Origin: Anabaena sp. WA102
GTDB taxonomy: Bacteria > Cyanobacteriota > Cyanobacteriia > Cyanobacteriales > Nostocaceae
Length of the DNA: 64,000 nt
Assembly (NCBI RefSeq): GCF_001277295.1
Contig: NZ_CP011456.1
Coordinates: 3,724,001 to 3,788,000 of the forward strand
Direction of reading: 5' to 3'
Each line of letters begins with the position of its first letter. The first letter of the stretch is position 1. The notes below the pieces were generated by a model. It did no database searches and had not been told where the DNA came from. It saw nothing but the letters and a program-made list of their open reading frames with translations. Position numbers and translations under genes: made by a program. Shown here piece by piece: positions 1 to 9,615 of this stretch.

Positions 1-2025
1 GCACCCAACTTTGGAGAAGGTGATCATTGTCCTTTATCTTCCCATCAAGCAGAAACTTATGCTGCAATTACCAACAGTGACGCTGACATTATCTTTAATA
101 AATCTGCTACAGGAGACGGTAAATCATTAGCTGCTTATTTAGCATCATTGCTCAATAATTGGTTGAGGGTAATTGGACTATACCCAACCATTGAGTTAGT
201 AACAGACCAAGAAAGACAGATTTATGGTTATTTTGAGCAGTTTAATCCACAGGGAATTGATGGAGTGGATAGCCTCTATGGTGCAAAGTTAGCTCAATTG
301 GTTGAACAGGGAGAAAAGAGTAACAAGTTTAAAGAATTACTATTTATCTTTAAACAAAAATATGTGATTCTTACCAACCCTGATATTTTTCATTTAGTTA
401 CGCATTTTCGTTATCATAACCCAGCTTATAATCGAGCAGAATTACCAATTATTTTAGCTAGGAATCTTGATTTATATATAGCTGATGAGTTTCATATTTT
501 TGGCGTACATCAGGAAGCAGCTATTCTCAACAGTTTGTTATTAATTCGTCATAATCGTCCTAAAAGACGACCGATGAAATTTCTATTTACTTCTGCAACT
601 CCCAAACCAGATTTTATTAAAAAGCTCAAACAATCTGGATTTAAAGTTAAAGAAATAGCTGGGGATTATGTTAGTCAACCTACTTCTGGTTATCGTCAAA
701 TATGTCAAGCAGTAAATTTAGAGTTTATTCCATTAGAACAAGATAGTGATTCTCTAACTTGGCTGACTCAACAAGCTCCAAATATTCGTAATATTCTACA
801 AATAGAAGGTAGAGGACGGGGTTTAATTATTCTTAACTCTGTGGCTTTGGTAAGTAGAACAGTTAGAGAATTACAAAAATTAATACCTGATATTATCGTT
901 TGTGAAGTCAGTGGACGTATTGATAGACAAGAAAGGTCTGTAACTCACACAGCCTTGAAAGATGCTGATAAACCTGTATTAGTTGTGGGAACTTCAGCAG
1001 TTGATGTAGGTGTTGATTTTAGAATTCATTTACTAATTTTTGAAGCCAGTGATTCAGCCACCATTATTCAAAGATTAGGTCGTCTTGGTCGTCATGCAGG
1101 ATTTTCTGATTATCAAGCTTTTGTGCTTTTATCTAGTCGTACTCCTTGGATTAAATCTAGGTTAGAGAAAGAATTAACTAATTCAGAATATGACCGTCTT
1201 CAGTTCCGAGAAATCATTGAAGAAGTTTTTAATCCTACCAAAGATTTTGAACAATACCGCAATTATTGGGGGGCATTACAAGCACAGGGAATGTTATTCA
1301 GCATGAGTAATAAAAAACAAGGAGTAATGCAACCATTACAAGATAAAATAGCTGAAGATTTACGTCTTGTTTACGGTGAACAACTAGATAAAAAACGCGG
1401 ACATTGGTATGCTCTTAGTAACGATAAAACCGGAGTTGGTAAAGCAGTACAAGAGGAACTATTACGATTTAGGGGTGGTTCTGATTTACAAGCCGCAGTG
1501 TGGGATCAAGGACGGTTTTACACCTATGATTTATTGAAGTTATTACCCTGGGCTGAAGTTGAAATAGTTGATAGAGATGATTTCTTAAAAGCTGCAAAAC
1601 AGGCTAATCATCCCCACACAGAATTTCCTGATAAATATATTCAAGTTTACCTCAAAATCCAACGCTGGTCAGATACCAGATTTCCCGTTGGGTTGGAATG
1701 CGATCGCCTGAACGACGAACTCAAACAATGTACTCTTTCTTTCATTGATAAACTGAGTATTACCGGACACCCACAAACAGAAGTTAGTCGTTGTTTAAGA
1801 AATAGAAAGCTATTGGCATTTTTAGTACAGGTAAATCGCTCTCAAGCTAATAGTCATTGGGAAATTACTCGGAATCTTTATTTAAGTCATACCTTTGGAT
1901 TATACCGACTCAAAGATGCAGACGGACAATTTCATGCTTGTGCTTTTAATCAAGATGCTTTGTTATTAGAAGCAATTAAATGGAAAATCAAACCTTGTGA
2001 AAGAAGTAAACCTTACATTTTTTAA
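1..2025 (+). CDS. cas3: Cas3' helicase of type I-D CRISPR system (5' partial)
   Basis: The frame is open from the first base, so the start lies outside the window; about 674 residues are visible. It is a superfamily 2 helicase/translocase. Motif I (SATGDGKS) is near residue 40, motif II is DEFH (bases 484-495), motif III SATP follows, and motif VI (QRLGRLGRH) lies near base 1070. No HD nuclease is seen here, as expected for type I-D, where the HD domain sits on Cas10d. In the family it is recruited to target-bound Cascade and unwinds DNA. cas10d follows after 3 bases, so the genes are probably co-transcribed and translationally coupled. The identification rests on motifs and on its place at the head of a complete I-D operon. 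Confidence 0.93.
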   Translation, partial: APNFGEGDHCPLSSHQAETYAAITNSDADIIFNKSATGDGKSLAAYLASLLNNWLRVIGLYPTIELVTDQERQIYGYFEQFNPQGIDGVDSLYGAKLAQLVEQGEKSNKFKELLFIFKQKYVILTNPDIFHLVTHFRYHNPAYNRAELPIILARNLDLYIADEFHIFGVHQEAAILNSLLLIRHNRPKRRPMKFLFTSATPKPDFIKKLKQSGFKVKEIAGDYVSQPTSGYRQICQAVNLEFIPLEQDSDSLTWLTQQAPNIRNILQIEGRGRGLIILNSVALVSRTVRELQKLIPDIIVCEVSGRIDRQERSVTHTALKDADKPVLVVGTSAVDVGVDFRIHLLIFEASDSATIIQRLGRLGRHAGFSDYQAFVLLSSRTPWIKSRLEKELTNSEYDRLQFREIIEEVFNPTKDFEQYRNYWGALQAQGMLFSMSNKKQGVMQPLQDKIAEDLRLVYGEQLDKKRGHWYALSNDKTGVGKAVQEELLRFRGGSDLQAAVWDQGRFYTYDLLKLLPWAEVEIVDRDDFLKAAKQANHPHTEFPDKYIQVYLKIQRWSDTRFPVGLECDRLNDELKQCTLSFIDKLSITGHPQTEVSRCLRNRKLLAFLVQVNRSQANSHWEITRNLYLSHTFGLYRLKDADGQFHACAFNQDALLLEAIKWKIKPCERSKPYIF

Positions 2026-2028
2026 ACT

Positions 2029-4968
2029 ATGCCTACTCTATTGCAAACATTACTGATTGAAACATTATCAGAAGATACAGATCCAATTTTACGGCTATTT
2101 ATTGATACAATATTACCAGCAATGGAAAGGGAATTTGGACTCATTCCGGCTATGGGTGGTTCAGAAATCGTACATTATCAGAATTTAGTTAAACAGGGAG
2201 ATAAATACGCTCAAGAGAATGCTAAACGCTGGGCAAATAAACCTGACCAAAGTTTATTAGTTCATGTTTTAAATGGACTATTAACAGCATGGAATTTAAG
2301 TGTTCATTTACCTCAAAATTTACAATTAAATCCTGTTGAAAAAAAGTTATTATGTTTGGGATTGACCTTACATGATTATAATAAATATGTACGGGGTCAG
2401 GGAGAAGAACAACCACCACCAAAAGCTCACGAAATTGATGACATTATTAACTTATGTCGAGACTTAGGGACTAAATTAAACTTTCAAGAGTTTTGGGAAG
2501 AATGGTCAAAATATTTATTAGAGATAGCGTTTTTAGCGCAAAATACACAATTCAGTGTTGACAGCAATCCTGTAATTTCTAATTGGGAAAATGATCAACG
2601 AGAATTTACTATAGATGACCGTCGTTTAAATGATGTTTTGCGCCATTTACTCGCTTTTGGCGATGTTGCGGTACACATATCAGACCCAGCAGAAATTGTT
2701 ACCAGTACCAAAGGCGATCGCTTACGAGATCATTTATATTGGTTAAATATCCCCAAAAAGTTAGTTTATCATCGTCTGCGAGATTGTCGGGGATTAATTA
2801 CCAACCAAATTCATAATGCAGTTGTTAATTTTGCGCGTCAATTAGGTTGGGAAGAAATTCTATGTTTTGCCCAAGGTGTCATTTATTTAGCACCATCTGA
2901 TTCAGATATACCAGACTTAACGGAGATTCAAACAGCCGTTTGGGAAAACTTAATTTATGGAGATGAAGAAAATAATCAAAAAGGATTAGCCGCATATTTT
3001 CAAAGTGGTGATGTTGGTTTTGTTCGTGATGGTAAGGGTGTAAAAATTGCCCCACAAACTTTAGAATTATTCAGTTCTGGTGATTTGATTCGATTGCTTC
3101 CTGAAGTCGTGCAAGTTAAAGTTGCCAATGCTAAAGTTCCTGCCACACCCAAACGATTAGACAAATTAACCCTCAATGATACAGAACGAACTTTTTTATT
3201 AAAAGGTGCAGATATTCGGGCTGACCGATTAGCAGAGTTAATTATCCTGACACAACGAAAGTTTTTTGAAGGTTCTCAGGATTATATAACTTGGATTTTA
3301 ACAACCCTAGAATTACAAAATCAGATCACCCTAGAACAAACACAGGTACAATTTGGAGGGGTAAACTATGGTTGGTATCAAGTTGCGGCTCATTATATTG
3401 CGGATCATGCAACTTTAGATGAACAACAAATAAGAGAGTATCTGCAAGAATTAAGTAATAAACTAGCAACTTGGGCAACTGAAAACGCATTACTCAAAGA
3501 AACAGCGAATCCCACCCATGAGGCTTTTATTAAATATTTAGGTCAATACCTAGAAATTTGCCCTAACCATCAGGCCAGTGAGTTTGAGAATGAATTAGCT
3601 GCCTATTCAAATGCTAAAGTCACCAATCAACCTATTTGTTCTTTGAGTAGTGGTGAATCACAAGCCGAAGAACAATTAGATACTGTAGTGTTGTTTAAAC
3701 CTCAACAATATAGTAACAAAAATGCTTTGGGTGGAGGACGCATTAAACGAGGTATATCTAAAATTTGGGCATTGGAAATGCTCTTACGTCAAGCTATTTG
3801 GGCTGCACCACCAGGGAAACTAGAAGAACAACAACCAGTATTTCTTTATATATTCCCAGCTTATGTTTACTCTCCCCAAGTTGCTAGGGCTGTAAAAGCA
3901 TTAGTCCAAGAATTTAAACGAGTTAATCTTTGGGAAGTCCGCAAACATTGGTTAGATGCTGGGATGCACCACGACGGACTGCAAAATTTACCTTGGCGAG
4001 AAGAATCAGAAGCAGGGAGATTTTCAAGGAATTATTCGACCAAAGATTTGCCGTTTATGGCTATGACTTACACTACCACCAGAGGAAAAACAGTTACCGA
4101 TGCTTGGGTAGAGCCTATTTATTTGACCTTAGCTTTACCTCTACTATTAGGTGTAAAAGTTGTTGCTACTAGCAGTCCTGATCCACTTTATGCCAGTGAT
4201 CAAGAGTTTTCTGAATCTGCAATTTTAGATGGTGCAGCAGGATTTTGGCAGTTGTTTGGTACACCTCAAAATCTCAGAATACAAGATTTATCACCTGCAT
4301 TAAACCGACTGTTAATAGCCTACAGTTTGCATTTGGATAACCGTAGTAAAAAACCCGATGCTCGTTGGCAAGCATTGAATGGCACAGTCAGGGATTTAGT
4401 AACTGATGTTTTAAATATCTTTGCAATTGCTAATGAGGGATTTCGTAACACTAAAAAAGAACCAGGAACAGAAGATGTTAAACGAATTTGGAATTATGCC
4501 CAAACCTGGGTAAAAGGAGATCCAAATATGGAGGATAAAATGGATTTAATTAAACGTTTGGTGACAGAATATCGCCAATTTTATCAAGTGAATGTGAGTG
4601 AATCAAGTCATGCCATTCTGTTACCAATTTCTAAAGCATTAGAGATAATTCTAAAAGTTCCTGAAGATATTACTAAGGAAGATTTGATTTTAGAAGTAGC
4701 AGGACAATTATATGATGCTTTGGAAAGACAGAGGGTTTATAAACCTTATTTGGTAGATAAATCTACGGATTACAAAACTCGTAAAGAGCAGGAATTAACG
4801 GCAATTCATCAGTTTACAAGTACCTGTGTTAATGATTTATTTCTGGGACTTTATAAAGGCGATCGCGCACTGCTCCAAGAAAACCGCAACCGCATTAAAT
4901 CCGGGGTTGAATTTGCCTATCGTTGGTTAGCTTTGCAATCAAAAAATACTGAAAAACCTGAATCATAA
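2029..4968 (+). CDS. cas10d: Cas10d (Csc3), large subunit of type I-D Cascade with HD nuclease domain
   Basis: A 979-residue protein of normal family length. The N-terminal HD domain shows the pair H115-D116 in LTLHDYNKY and an upstream His in LLVHVLNGLL; in type I-D this domain cuts the target DNA for the Cas3' helicase. The middle is the diverged Cas10 body and the last ~146 residues are helical. Start: ATG three bases after cas3. Inside the gene a strong Shine-Dalgarno precedes an in-frame ATG at 4528 (see the Cas11d entry). csc2 follows after 12 bases. Recognition is by overall sequence, length and operon position. Confidence 0.93.
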   Translation: MPTLLQTLLIETLSEDTDPILRLFIDTILPAMEREFGLIPAMGGSEIVHYQNLVKQGDKYAQENAKRWANKPDQSLLVHVLNGLLTAWNLSVHLPQNLQLNPVEKKLLCLGLTLHDYNKYVRGQGEEQPPPKAHEIDDIINLCRDLGTKLNFQEFWEEWSKYLLEIAFLAQNTQFSVDSNPVISNWENDQREFTIDDRRLNDVLRHLLAFGDVAVHISDPAEIVTSTKGDRLRDHLYWLNIPKKLVYHRLRDCRGLITNQIHNAVVNFARQLGWEEILCFAQGVIYLAPSDSDIPDLTEIQTAVWENLIYGDEENNQKGLAAYFQSGDVGFVRDGKGVKIAPQTLELFSSGDLIRLLPEVVQVKVANAKVPATPKRLDKLTLNDTERTFLLKGADIRADRLAELIILTQRKFFEGSQDYITWILTTLELQNQITLEQTQVQFGGVNYGWYQVAAHYIADHATLDEQQIREYLQELSNKLATWATENALLKETANPTHEAFIKYLGQYLEICPNHQASEFENELAAYSNAKVTNQPICSLSSGESQAEEQLDTVVLFKPQQYSNKNALGGGRIKRGISKIWALEMLLRQAIWAAPPGKLEEQQPVFLYIFPAYVYSPQVARAVKALVQEFKRVNLWEVRKHWLDAGMHHDGLQNLPWREESEAGRFSRNYSTKDLPFMAMTYTTTRGKTVTDAWVEPIYLTLALPLLLGVKVVATSSPDPLYASDQEFSESAILDGAAGFWQLFGTPQNLRIQDLSPALNRLLIAYSLHLDNRSKKPDARWQALNGTVRDLVTDVLNIFAIANEGFRNTKKEPGTEDVKRIWNYAQTWVKGDPNMEDKMDLIKRLVTEYRQFYQVNVSESSHAILLPISKALEIILKVPEDITKEDLILEVAGQLYDALERQRVYKPYLVDKSTDYKTRKEQELTAIHQFTSTCVNDLFLGLYKGDRALLQENRNRIKSGVEFAYRWLALQSKNTEKPES
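4528..4968 (+). CDS. cas11d: Probable Cas11d small subunit from an internal start within cas10d
   Basis: AAGGAGA at 4514-4520 sits 7 bases before ATG 4528, which is in frame with cas10d (codon 834). A second in-frame ATG at 4540 is preceded by GAGGATAAA. Translation from 4528 gives 146 residues, mostly predicted helix, the size expected of Cas11d. Internal translation of the cas10d 3' end to make the small subunit is established for cyanobacterial type I-D systems. The ribosome binding site and frame are seen directly; use of the start is inferred. Confidence 0.75.
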   Translation: MEDKMDLIKRLVTEYRQFYQVNVSESSHAILLPISKALEIILKVPEDITKEDLILEVAGQLYDALERQRVYKPYLVDKSTDYKTRKEQELTAIHQFTSTCVNDLFLGLYKGDRALLQENRNRIKSGVEFAYRWLALQSKNTEKPES

Positions 4969-4980
4969 GGAATAAAAAAC

Positions 4981-6000
4981 ATGAACTTAACCACCCTAAA
5001 ATCCGAATTTCATCCTGCTTTTCCCCGGTTAGCATCTGGCAAATATATCCACTTTATCATGTTACGCCATAGTCAATCTTTTTCCGTATTTCAAACCGAT
5101 GGTGTTCTCAATACTGCGCGAACTCAAGCTGGTTTAGATCCTAAAAATCAACAATCCATGAGTCGTTTAGTTATGTTTAAACGTAAACAAGTTAGTCCTG
5201 AGCGATTAGTGGGGAGAGAACTTTTACGTTCATTAAATTTTATCAACTCAGAAGATAAGAAAGCTGAAAATTTTTGTAGATACGGTTCAGAACAATTTTG
5301 TGGTAAATGTCCAGATTGTATCATTTATGGTTTTGCTGTTGGTGATAGCGGTTCAGAACGTTCTAAACTTTATTCTGATTCAGCTTTTTCTTTAACTCCT
5401 TATGAAGATTCCCATAAGAGTTTGACTTTTAATGCTTTAAGTGAAACAGGAACAATGATGTTAGATTATGATGATCCTAAAAGAACCGACAATAACAAAG
5501 TAAGATCATCAATTAATGAATTAGATCATGTTCTCCCAGAAGTCACATTCCCTACTGTAGAAACCCTGCGTGATCCTACATTTGAAGGCTTTTTGTATGT
5601 GTTAGGAAATCTAATGCGAACCCGTCGTTATGGCGCACAGGAATCACGGACAGGAACAATGTCAAATCATATTATTGGTATTGTTTTATGTGATGGTGAA
5701 ATCTTTAGTAATTTACATTTAACTCAGGCATTGTATGATGCGTTGAAACCAGATATCAATGCACCAATTGTAGATATTATTGCCAAAGCAGCAGAAGTGA
5801 CAACTAATTTACTCAATCAAGAACCAGTACGGAAAACTCAAGTAATTATGGGTTCTCAATTAACTGATTTATTAGGTGAAACTTTAGCTATTTATCAAAA
5901 TGAAACCGCTTTGCAAAATACCCTAACAACGCTATATCAACAAACCAAAACCTATGCTGAAACTTACGGTGCTGTAGCTAAAAAAGGCAAAGGTAAATAG
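4981..6000 (+). CDS. csc2: Csc2 (Cas7d), backbone subunit of type I-D Cascade
   Basis: A 339-residue RAMP-type protein that in type I-D forms the filament along the crRNA spacer. Four cysteines in FCGKCPDCIIYG (near residues 103-111) look like a metal-binding insertion typical of Csc2, and the mid-region YGAQESRTG motif is family-like. The ATG is preceded by AAGGAATAAAAAAC, a good ribosome binding site. It ends in a lysine/glycine-rich tail. A palindromic repeat separates it from csc1. Confidence 0.93.
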   Translation: MNLTTLKSEFHPAFPRLASGKYIHFIMLRHSQSFSVFQTDGVLNTARTQAGLDPKNQQSMSRLVMFKRKQVSPERLVGRELLRSLNFINSEDKKAENFCRYGSEQFCGKCPDCIIYGFAVGDSGSERSKLYSDSAFSLTPYEDSHKSLTFNALSETGTMMLDYDDPKRTDNNKVRSSINELDHVLPEVTFPTVETLRDPTFEGFLYVLGNLMRTRRYGAQESRTGTMSNHIIGIVLCDGEIFSNLHLTQALYDALKPDINAPIVDIIAKAAEVTTNLLNQEPVRKTQVIMGSQLTDLLGETLAIYQNETALQNTLTTLYQQTKTYAETYGAVAKKGKGK

Positions 6001-6022
6001 AGTTAAAAAATCAAGCTTGTCG

Positions 6023-6058
6023 GTAATGTTGGGTTTCGCTTTGCTTAACCCAACCTAC
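6023..6058. repeat. Small palindromic cyanobacterial repeat between csc2 and csc1
   Basis: GTTGGGTT (6028-6035) and AACCCAAC (6047-6054) form a perfect 8-bp inverted repeat with an 11-base loop, and GTA/TAC flank it. This hairpin type is common between cyanobacterial genes. It could moderate read-through in the cas operon. Confidence 0.7.
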
Positions 6059-6087
6059 AATTTTTAAATTAACAACTTTTGAATAAT

Positions 6088-6810
6088 ATGATTTTCTACC
6101 AATGTGATTTAACTTTGCATGATAATGTTTTTTTTGCAAGTCGGGAAATGGGTATTCTCTACGAAACTGAGAAATATCTGCACAATTGGGCGTTGAGTTT
6201 TGCCTTTTTTGAAACTGCGTATATTCCTAGACCTTATCGCCTAAAAGGTATAAATGCCCAAAAACCCAGTTATTTAGATTCTAGTCAAGAACAAAATCTT
6301 TTACATCTAAATGAAGCTGGGATTTATGTTTTTCCGGCTTTACCGATTACTTGGTCATATCAAGTAAACACTTTTAAAGCCGCCCAAGTTTCCTATTATG
6401 GTAAATCTGCACAATTTGGTGGTGAAGGAGCAAAACGCAATTACCCTGTTAACTATGGAAGGGCTAAAGAATTGGCTGTAGGTAGTCACTATAAGACTTA
6501 TATTATAGCTCATGAAACTATCAAAATTCCCAGGTGGATTAGATTAGGTAAATGGTCATCTAAAATAAGAATTGAAAAGAGGGAAATTACAGATATCAAA
6601 GAAAAATCAGGACAATATATTACCAAGCATCCTTTAAATCCTTTGGATTTGTCCTCATCAACCAAATTATTGCTTTACAACCGAATTGTTATGCCCCCAG
6701 CAAGTTTAGTTAGTCAAGCTCAACTAACTGGAGATTATTATGAATTACCCGATAAAACTTGTTTACCTGTGGGAGTAGCTTATGGCGCAAGTACAGTTGT
6801 ATCTTCCTAA
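6088..6810 (+). CDS. csc1: Csc1 (Cas5d), crRNA 5'-handle-binding subunit of type I-D Cascade
   Basis: About 240 residues starting MIFYQCDLTLHDNVFFASREMG, a Csc1-type RAMP. In type I-D it caps the 5' handle of the crRNA next to Csc2 and Cas10d. I chose ATG 6088; a TTG at 6079 would add three residues. No clear Shine-Dalgarno is visible. The 3' end overlaps or nearly abuts cas6. Operon position between csc2 and cas6 supports the call. Confidence 0.9.
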   Translation: MIFYQCDLTLHDNVFFASREMGILYETEKYLHNWALSFAFFETAYIPRPYRLKGINAQKPSYLDSSQEQNLLHLNEAGIYVFPALPITWSYQVNTFKAAQVSYYGKSAQFGGEGAKRNYPVNYGRAKELAVGSHYKTYIIAHETIKIPRWIRLGKWSSKIRIEKREITDIKEKSGQYITKHPLNPLDLSSSTKLLLYNRIVMPPASLVSQAQLTGDYYELPDKTCLPVGVAYGASTVVSS

Positions 6811-6814
6811 AATT

Positions 6815-7582
6815 ATGACTTTACAAAGTTTAGTAATTCAATTAGGTGCTGCTAGTGAAAGCACTATTCCCACTACATTAGGTAGAGCGATTCATGCTCA
6901 AGTTATGCAATGGTTAAGTTTAGGAGATGCACAAATAGCAACGGCAGTTCATGATAGTCAAGAATCACCTTTGAGTTTATCAGGATTAATTGGTTATCGT
7001 CGCAAACAAGGTATACAACTAGGTGATGATTTTGTTGTTCGGATCTCTCTTTTAGATAGTAATTTAATTCAACCTTTGCTACAGGGTATAGAATCTTCCC
7101 ACAATAAATCTATTTATTTAGGAAAATGCCCCTTTGTAATTCGTAGTATTTATTCACTACCAGGGACTCATCCTCTAGTAGATTCCTCTGATTACACCAT
7201 ATTGGCAAATACATCAGTCTCTAGTGATATCACTTTGCAATTTCTCTCTCCCACCAGTTTTAAACAGAATCAAAATATCCAACCATTCCCATTACCTGAT
7301 TTAGTATTTAACAGTTTACTACGTCGTTGGAATAGATTTGCACCCGCAGAATTACAGTTTCCTCAAGTTGAATGGCAAGGTTTAGTTTCTGCTTTTGAAC
7401 TGAAAACCCATGCTTTGAAGATGGAAGCAGGAGCAGAAATTGGTACTGTCGGCTGGATAAAATATCGGTTTCCAAACCCCGAAGAAGCCAGAATTGCCAC
7501 TATTTTAGCTAACTTCGCTGTCTTTTCTGGAGTTGGACGTAAAACAGCTATGGGTATGGGACAGGTCAAAATTAAGAATTAA
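6815..7582 (+). CDS. cas6: Cas6 crRNA-processing endoribonuclease (first copy)
   Basis: A RAMP endonuclease that cuts the repeat RNA to leave an 8-nt handle. The conserved central motif is LSPTSFKQ followed by LVFNSLLRRWNRF, and the C-terminal glycine-rich loop reads GVGRKTAMGMGQ. I place the start at ATG 6815 (MTLQSLVIQLG), which begins directly at the first beta strand, 4 bases after csc1; ATG 6782 in the same frame would add 11 residues and overlap csc1. A second, longer Cas6 lies beyond the array (10847-11986). Confidence 0.9.
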   Translation: MTLQSLVIQLGAASESTIPTTLGRAIHAQVMQWLSLGDAQIATAVHDSQESPLSLSGLIGYRRKQGIQLGDDFVVRISLLDSNLIQPLLQGIESSHNKSIYLGKCPFVIRSIYSLPGTHPLVDSSDYTILANTSVSSDITLQFLSPTSFKQNQNIQPFPLPDLVFNSLLRRWNRFAPAELQFPQVEWQGLVSAFELKTHALKMEAGAEIGTVGWIKYRFPNPEEARIATILANFAVFSGVGRKTAMGMGQVKIKN

Positions 7583-7652
7583 AAATGAACACTGTAGAAT
7601 GCGTCAGAATCAAAGATTGTTGCTTAAATACTTAAACCCAAAATCTGACGCA

Positions 7653-7755
7653 CCAATTACCAATCACCAATCACCAATTACCAATTACCAATCACCAATC
7701 ACCAATCACCAATCACCAATCACCAATTACCAATTACCAATTACCAATTACCAAA
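7653..7755. repeat. Heptanucleotide tandem repeat (STRR), CCAATCA/CCAATTA
   Basis: About 14.7 units of 7 bp alternating between CCAATCA and CCAATTA fill the gap between cas6 and cas4. Short tandemly repeated heptamers are characteristic of filamentous cyanobacteria. Copy number is likely variable between strains. The repeat ends 4 bases before the cas4 start codon, so it sits where a ribosome binding site would be. Confidence 0.92.
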
Positions 7756-7759
7756 TAAA

Positions 7760-8344
7760 ATGAATGAAGATTATTTACCATTAGCTTACTTGAATGCCTG
7801 GGAATATTGTCCTCGACGATTTTACCTAGAATATGTGTTAGGTGAAATGGCAGACAATGAACATATTATCTTAGGTCGTCATGTCCACCGCAATATTAAC
7901 GAAGAAGGCACTTTTCAGGAAGGAGAAACCTTAATTCATCAACAACAATGGGTGTGGTCAGAACGCCTCAAAGTTTCCGGGATTATTGATGCTGTTGAGG
8001 AATACGATGGTCAACTTGTGCCTGTGGAATACAAAAAAGGCAAGATGGCACAACACCTAAATGACCATTTTCAAGTTTGTGCTGCGGCTTTATGTTTGGA
8101 AGAACGCACGGGTCGCACAATTACCTATGGTGAAATATTTTATCATGCCAATCGCAGAAGACAAACTGTGGCATTTACACCGCAATTAAGGCAAATGACA
8201 GAACAGGCGATCGCCCTCGCTCATGTTGCAAGTCAAAATAAAATGCCAGCACCTATTGATCATCCCAAAAAATGTCAATCATGTAGTCTGCAAGGAATTT
8301 GTTTACCCTTTGAAGTCAAACAATTACAACGTCAAGAATATTAA
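7760..8344 (+). CDS. cas4: Cas4 RecB-like exonuclease with iron-sulfur cluster
   Basis: A 194-residue adaptation protein that trims prespacers and checks the PAM. The cluster cysteines are C17 (EYCPRRF) and three near the C-terminus (CQSCSLQGIC). Between them are the RecB-type residues: HVHRNIN, an Asp in GIIDAVEE, and EYKKGK. Length is normal. It begins right after the heptamer repeat and is followed by cas1 after 3 bases. Confidence 0.93.
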   Translation: MNEDYLPLAYLNAWEYCPRRFYLEYVLGEMADNEHIILGRHVHRNINEEGTFQEGETLIHQQQWVWSERLKVSGIIDAVEEYDGQLVPVEYKKGKMAQHLNDHFQVCAAALCLEERTGRTITYGEIFYHANRRRQTVAFTPQLRQMTEQAIALAHVASQNKMPAPIDHPKKCQSCSLQGICLPFEVKQLQRQEY

Positions 8345-8347
8345 ATT

Positions 8348-9325
8348 ATGACTACTCTTTATATCATTCAACCCGATGCTGTTTTAAGCAAAGATTATGA
8401 AGCTTTTCAAGTCGCTTTGAAACAAGAAGACGGTTCTTGGAAAAAACAAAAGGTTGCGGCTCAAACTGTAGACGAAGTTATTTTGATGGGTAATCCCCAA
8501 GTCACCGGTGATGCTTTTGTCTATGCTTTAGAATTGGGAATGCCAGTGCATTATCTTTCTAGTTTTGGTAAATACTTGGGTTCGGCTTTACCTAAGTCTT
8601 CTCGTAATGGTCAACTCAGATTGGCACAGTATGCAGTTTATCATGATCCTGTGCGGCGTTTGGAATTAGTTAAGGCAATTGTCACAGCAAAGATTCATAA
8701 TCAATATAATGTCTTGTACCGACATAATGAAAAGGATAATCCGCTTAAAGAACGGAAAGTTTTAGTTAAAACTCAACAAAATATAGATCAAGTTCGTGGT
8801 GTGGAAGGTTTAGCGGCTAAGGAATATTTTGCTTGTTGGCAACGCATGATAGGTAAACAATGGACTTTTAATGGTAGAAATCGCCGTCCACCTACTGACC
8901 CTGTAAATTCTTTACTCAGTTTTGCCTATGCTTTATTACAAGGTCAAGTCATGGCTGGTGTTCATGTAGCAGGATTAGATCCTTATATTGGCTATCTCCA
9001 CGAAGTTCATCATGGTCAACCGGCAATGGTGTTGGATTTGATGGAGGAATTTCGGGCTTTGATTGCTGATAATTTGGTGTTGTCATTATTGCATAAACAC
9101 GAAATCAAACCCAAAGATTTTAATGAAAGTTTGGGAGCTTATCGGTTAAAAGACAATGCAAGGAAAACTTTTCTGAAAGCTTTTGACCAAAAAATGAATG
9201 ATGAATTTAAACATCCTGTGTTTGATTATCGTTGTACCTACAGACGAGCAATAGAATTACAAGCACGGTTACTAAGTCGTCATTTACAAGAGGGTGTTCC
9301 CTACAAACCTTTATCACTAAGATGA
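8348..9325 (+). CDS. cas1: Cas1 integrase of the adaptation complex (type I-D)
   Basis: A 325-residue protein. The metal-binding residues are visible as E153 (RGVEGLAAKEYF), H218 (YLHEVHHG) and D230 (LDLMEEFRA), with the characteristic GLDPYIGYLHE context. It inserts new spacers at the leader-repeat junction together with Cas2. The stop codon overlaps the cas2 start as ATGA. Confidence 0.95.
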   Translation: MTTLYIIQPDAVLSKDYEAFQVALKQEDGSWKKQKVAAQTVDEVILMGNPQVTGDAFVYALELGMPVHYLSSFGKYLGSALPKSSRNGQLRLAQYAVYHDPVRRLELVKAIVTAKIHNQYNVLYRHNEKDNPLKERKVLVKTQQNIDQVRGVEGLAAKEYFACWQRMIGKQWTFNGRNRRPPTDPVNSLLSFAYALLQGQVMAGVHVAGLDPYIGYLHEVHHGQPAMVLDLMEEFRALIADNLVLSLLHKHEIKPKDFNESLGAYRLKDNARKTFLKAFDQKMNDEFKHPVFDYRCTYRRAIELQARLLSRHLQEGVPYKPLSLR

Positions 9326-9615
9326 CAACACTGTTTTATCTGATTATTTATGATTTACCTGACAATAAAGCTGCCAATAAACGCCGGACTCGTTTACATA
9401 AAATGCTCAGTGGTTATGGTAAGTGGACTCAATACAGTGTGTTTGAGTGTTTTTTGACTGCTGTACAATTTGCTCAGTTGCAAGCCAAGATAGAAAAACT
9501 GATCAAGTCTGATGAGGATTCTATTAGAATGTATGTGCTGGATGCTGGGAGTGTGAAAAGAACTATTACTTATGGTTCGGAAATTCCTAGACAAGAACAG
9601 GCTATCATTATATAA
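9322..9615 (+). CDS. cas2: Cas2, structural subunit of the spacer integration complex
   Basis: A 97-residue ferredoxin-fold protein. The start is ATG 9322, overlapping the cas1 stop by 4 bases; longer in-frame versions run back into cas1 and are unlikely. MTTLFYLIIYDLPDNKAANKRR is the usual opening, with D11 at the end of strand 1, and YSVFECFL forms a later strand. The CRISPR leader follows directly. Confidence 0.95.
   Translation: MTTLFYLIIYDLPDNKAANKRRTRLHKMLSGYGKWTQYSVFECFLTAVQFAQLQAKIEKLIKSDEDSIRMYVLDAGSVKRTITYGSEIPRQEQAIII

Noticed and set aside
3930..4172. 80-codon frame inside cas10d
   Set aside because: Lies wholly within cas10d in another frame, without family similarity or ribosome binding site.
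7533..7763. 76-codon frame rich in NHQSPITNYQ
   Set aside because: It translates the heptanucleotide tandem repeat and the end of cas6 in another frame.
9232..9321. N-terminal extension of Cas2 by 30 residues
   Set aside because: It overlaps cas1 and does not resemble Cas2; ATG 9322 gives the canonical start.
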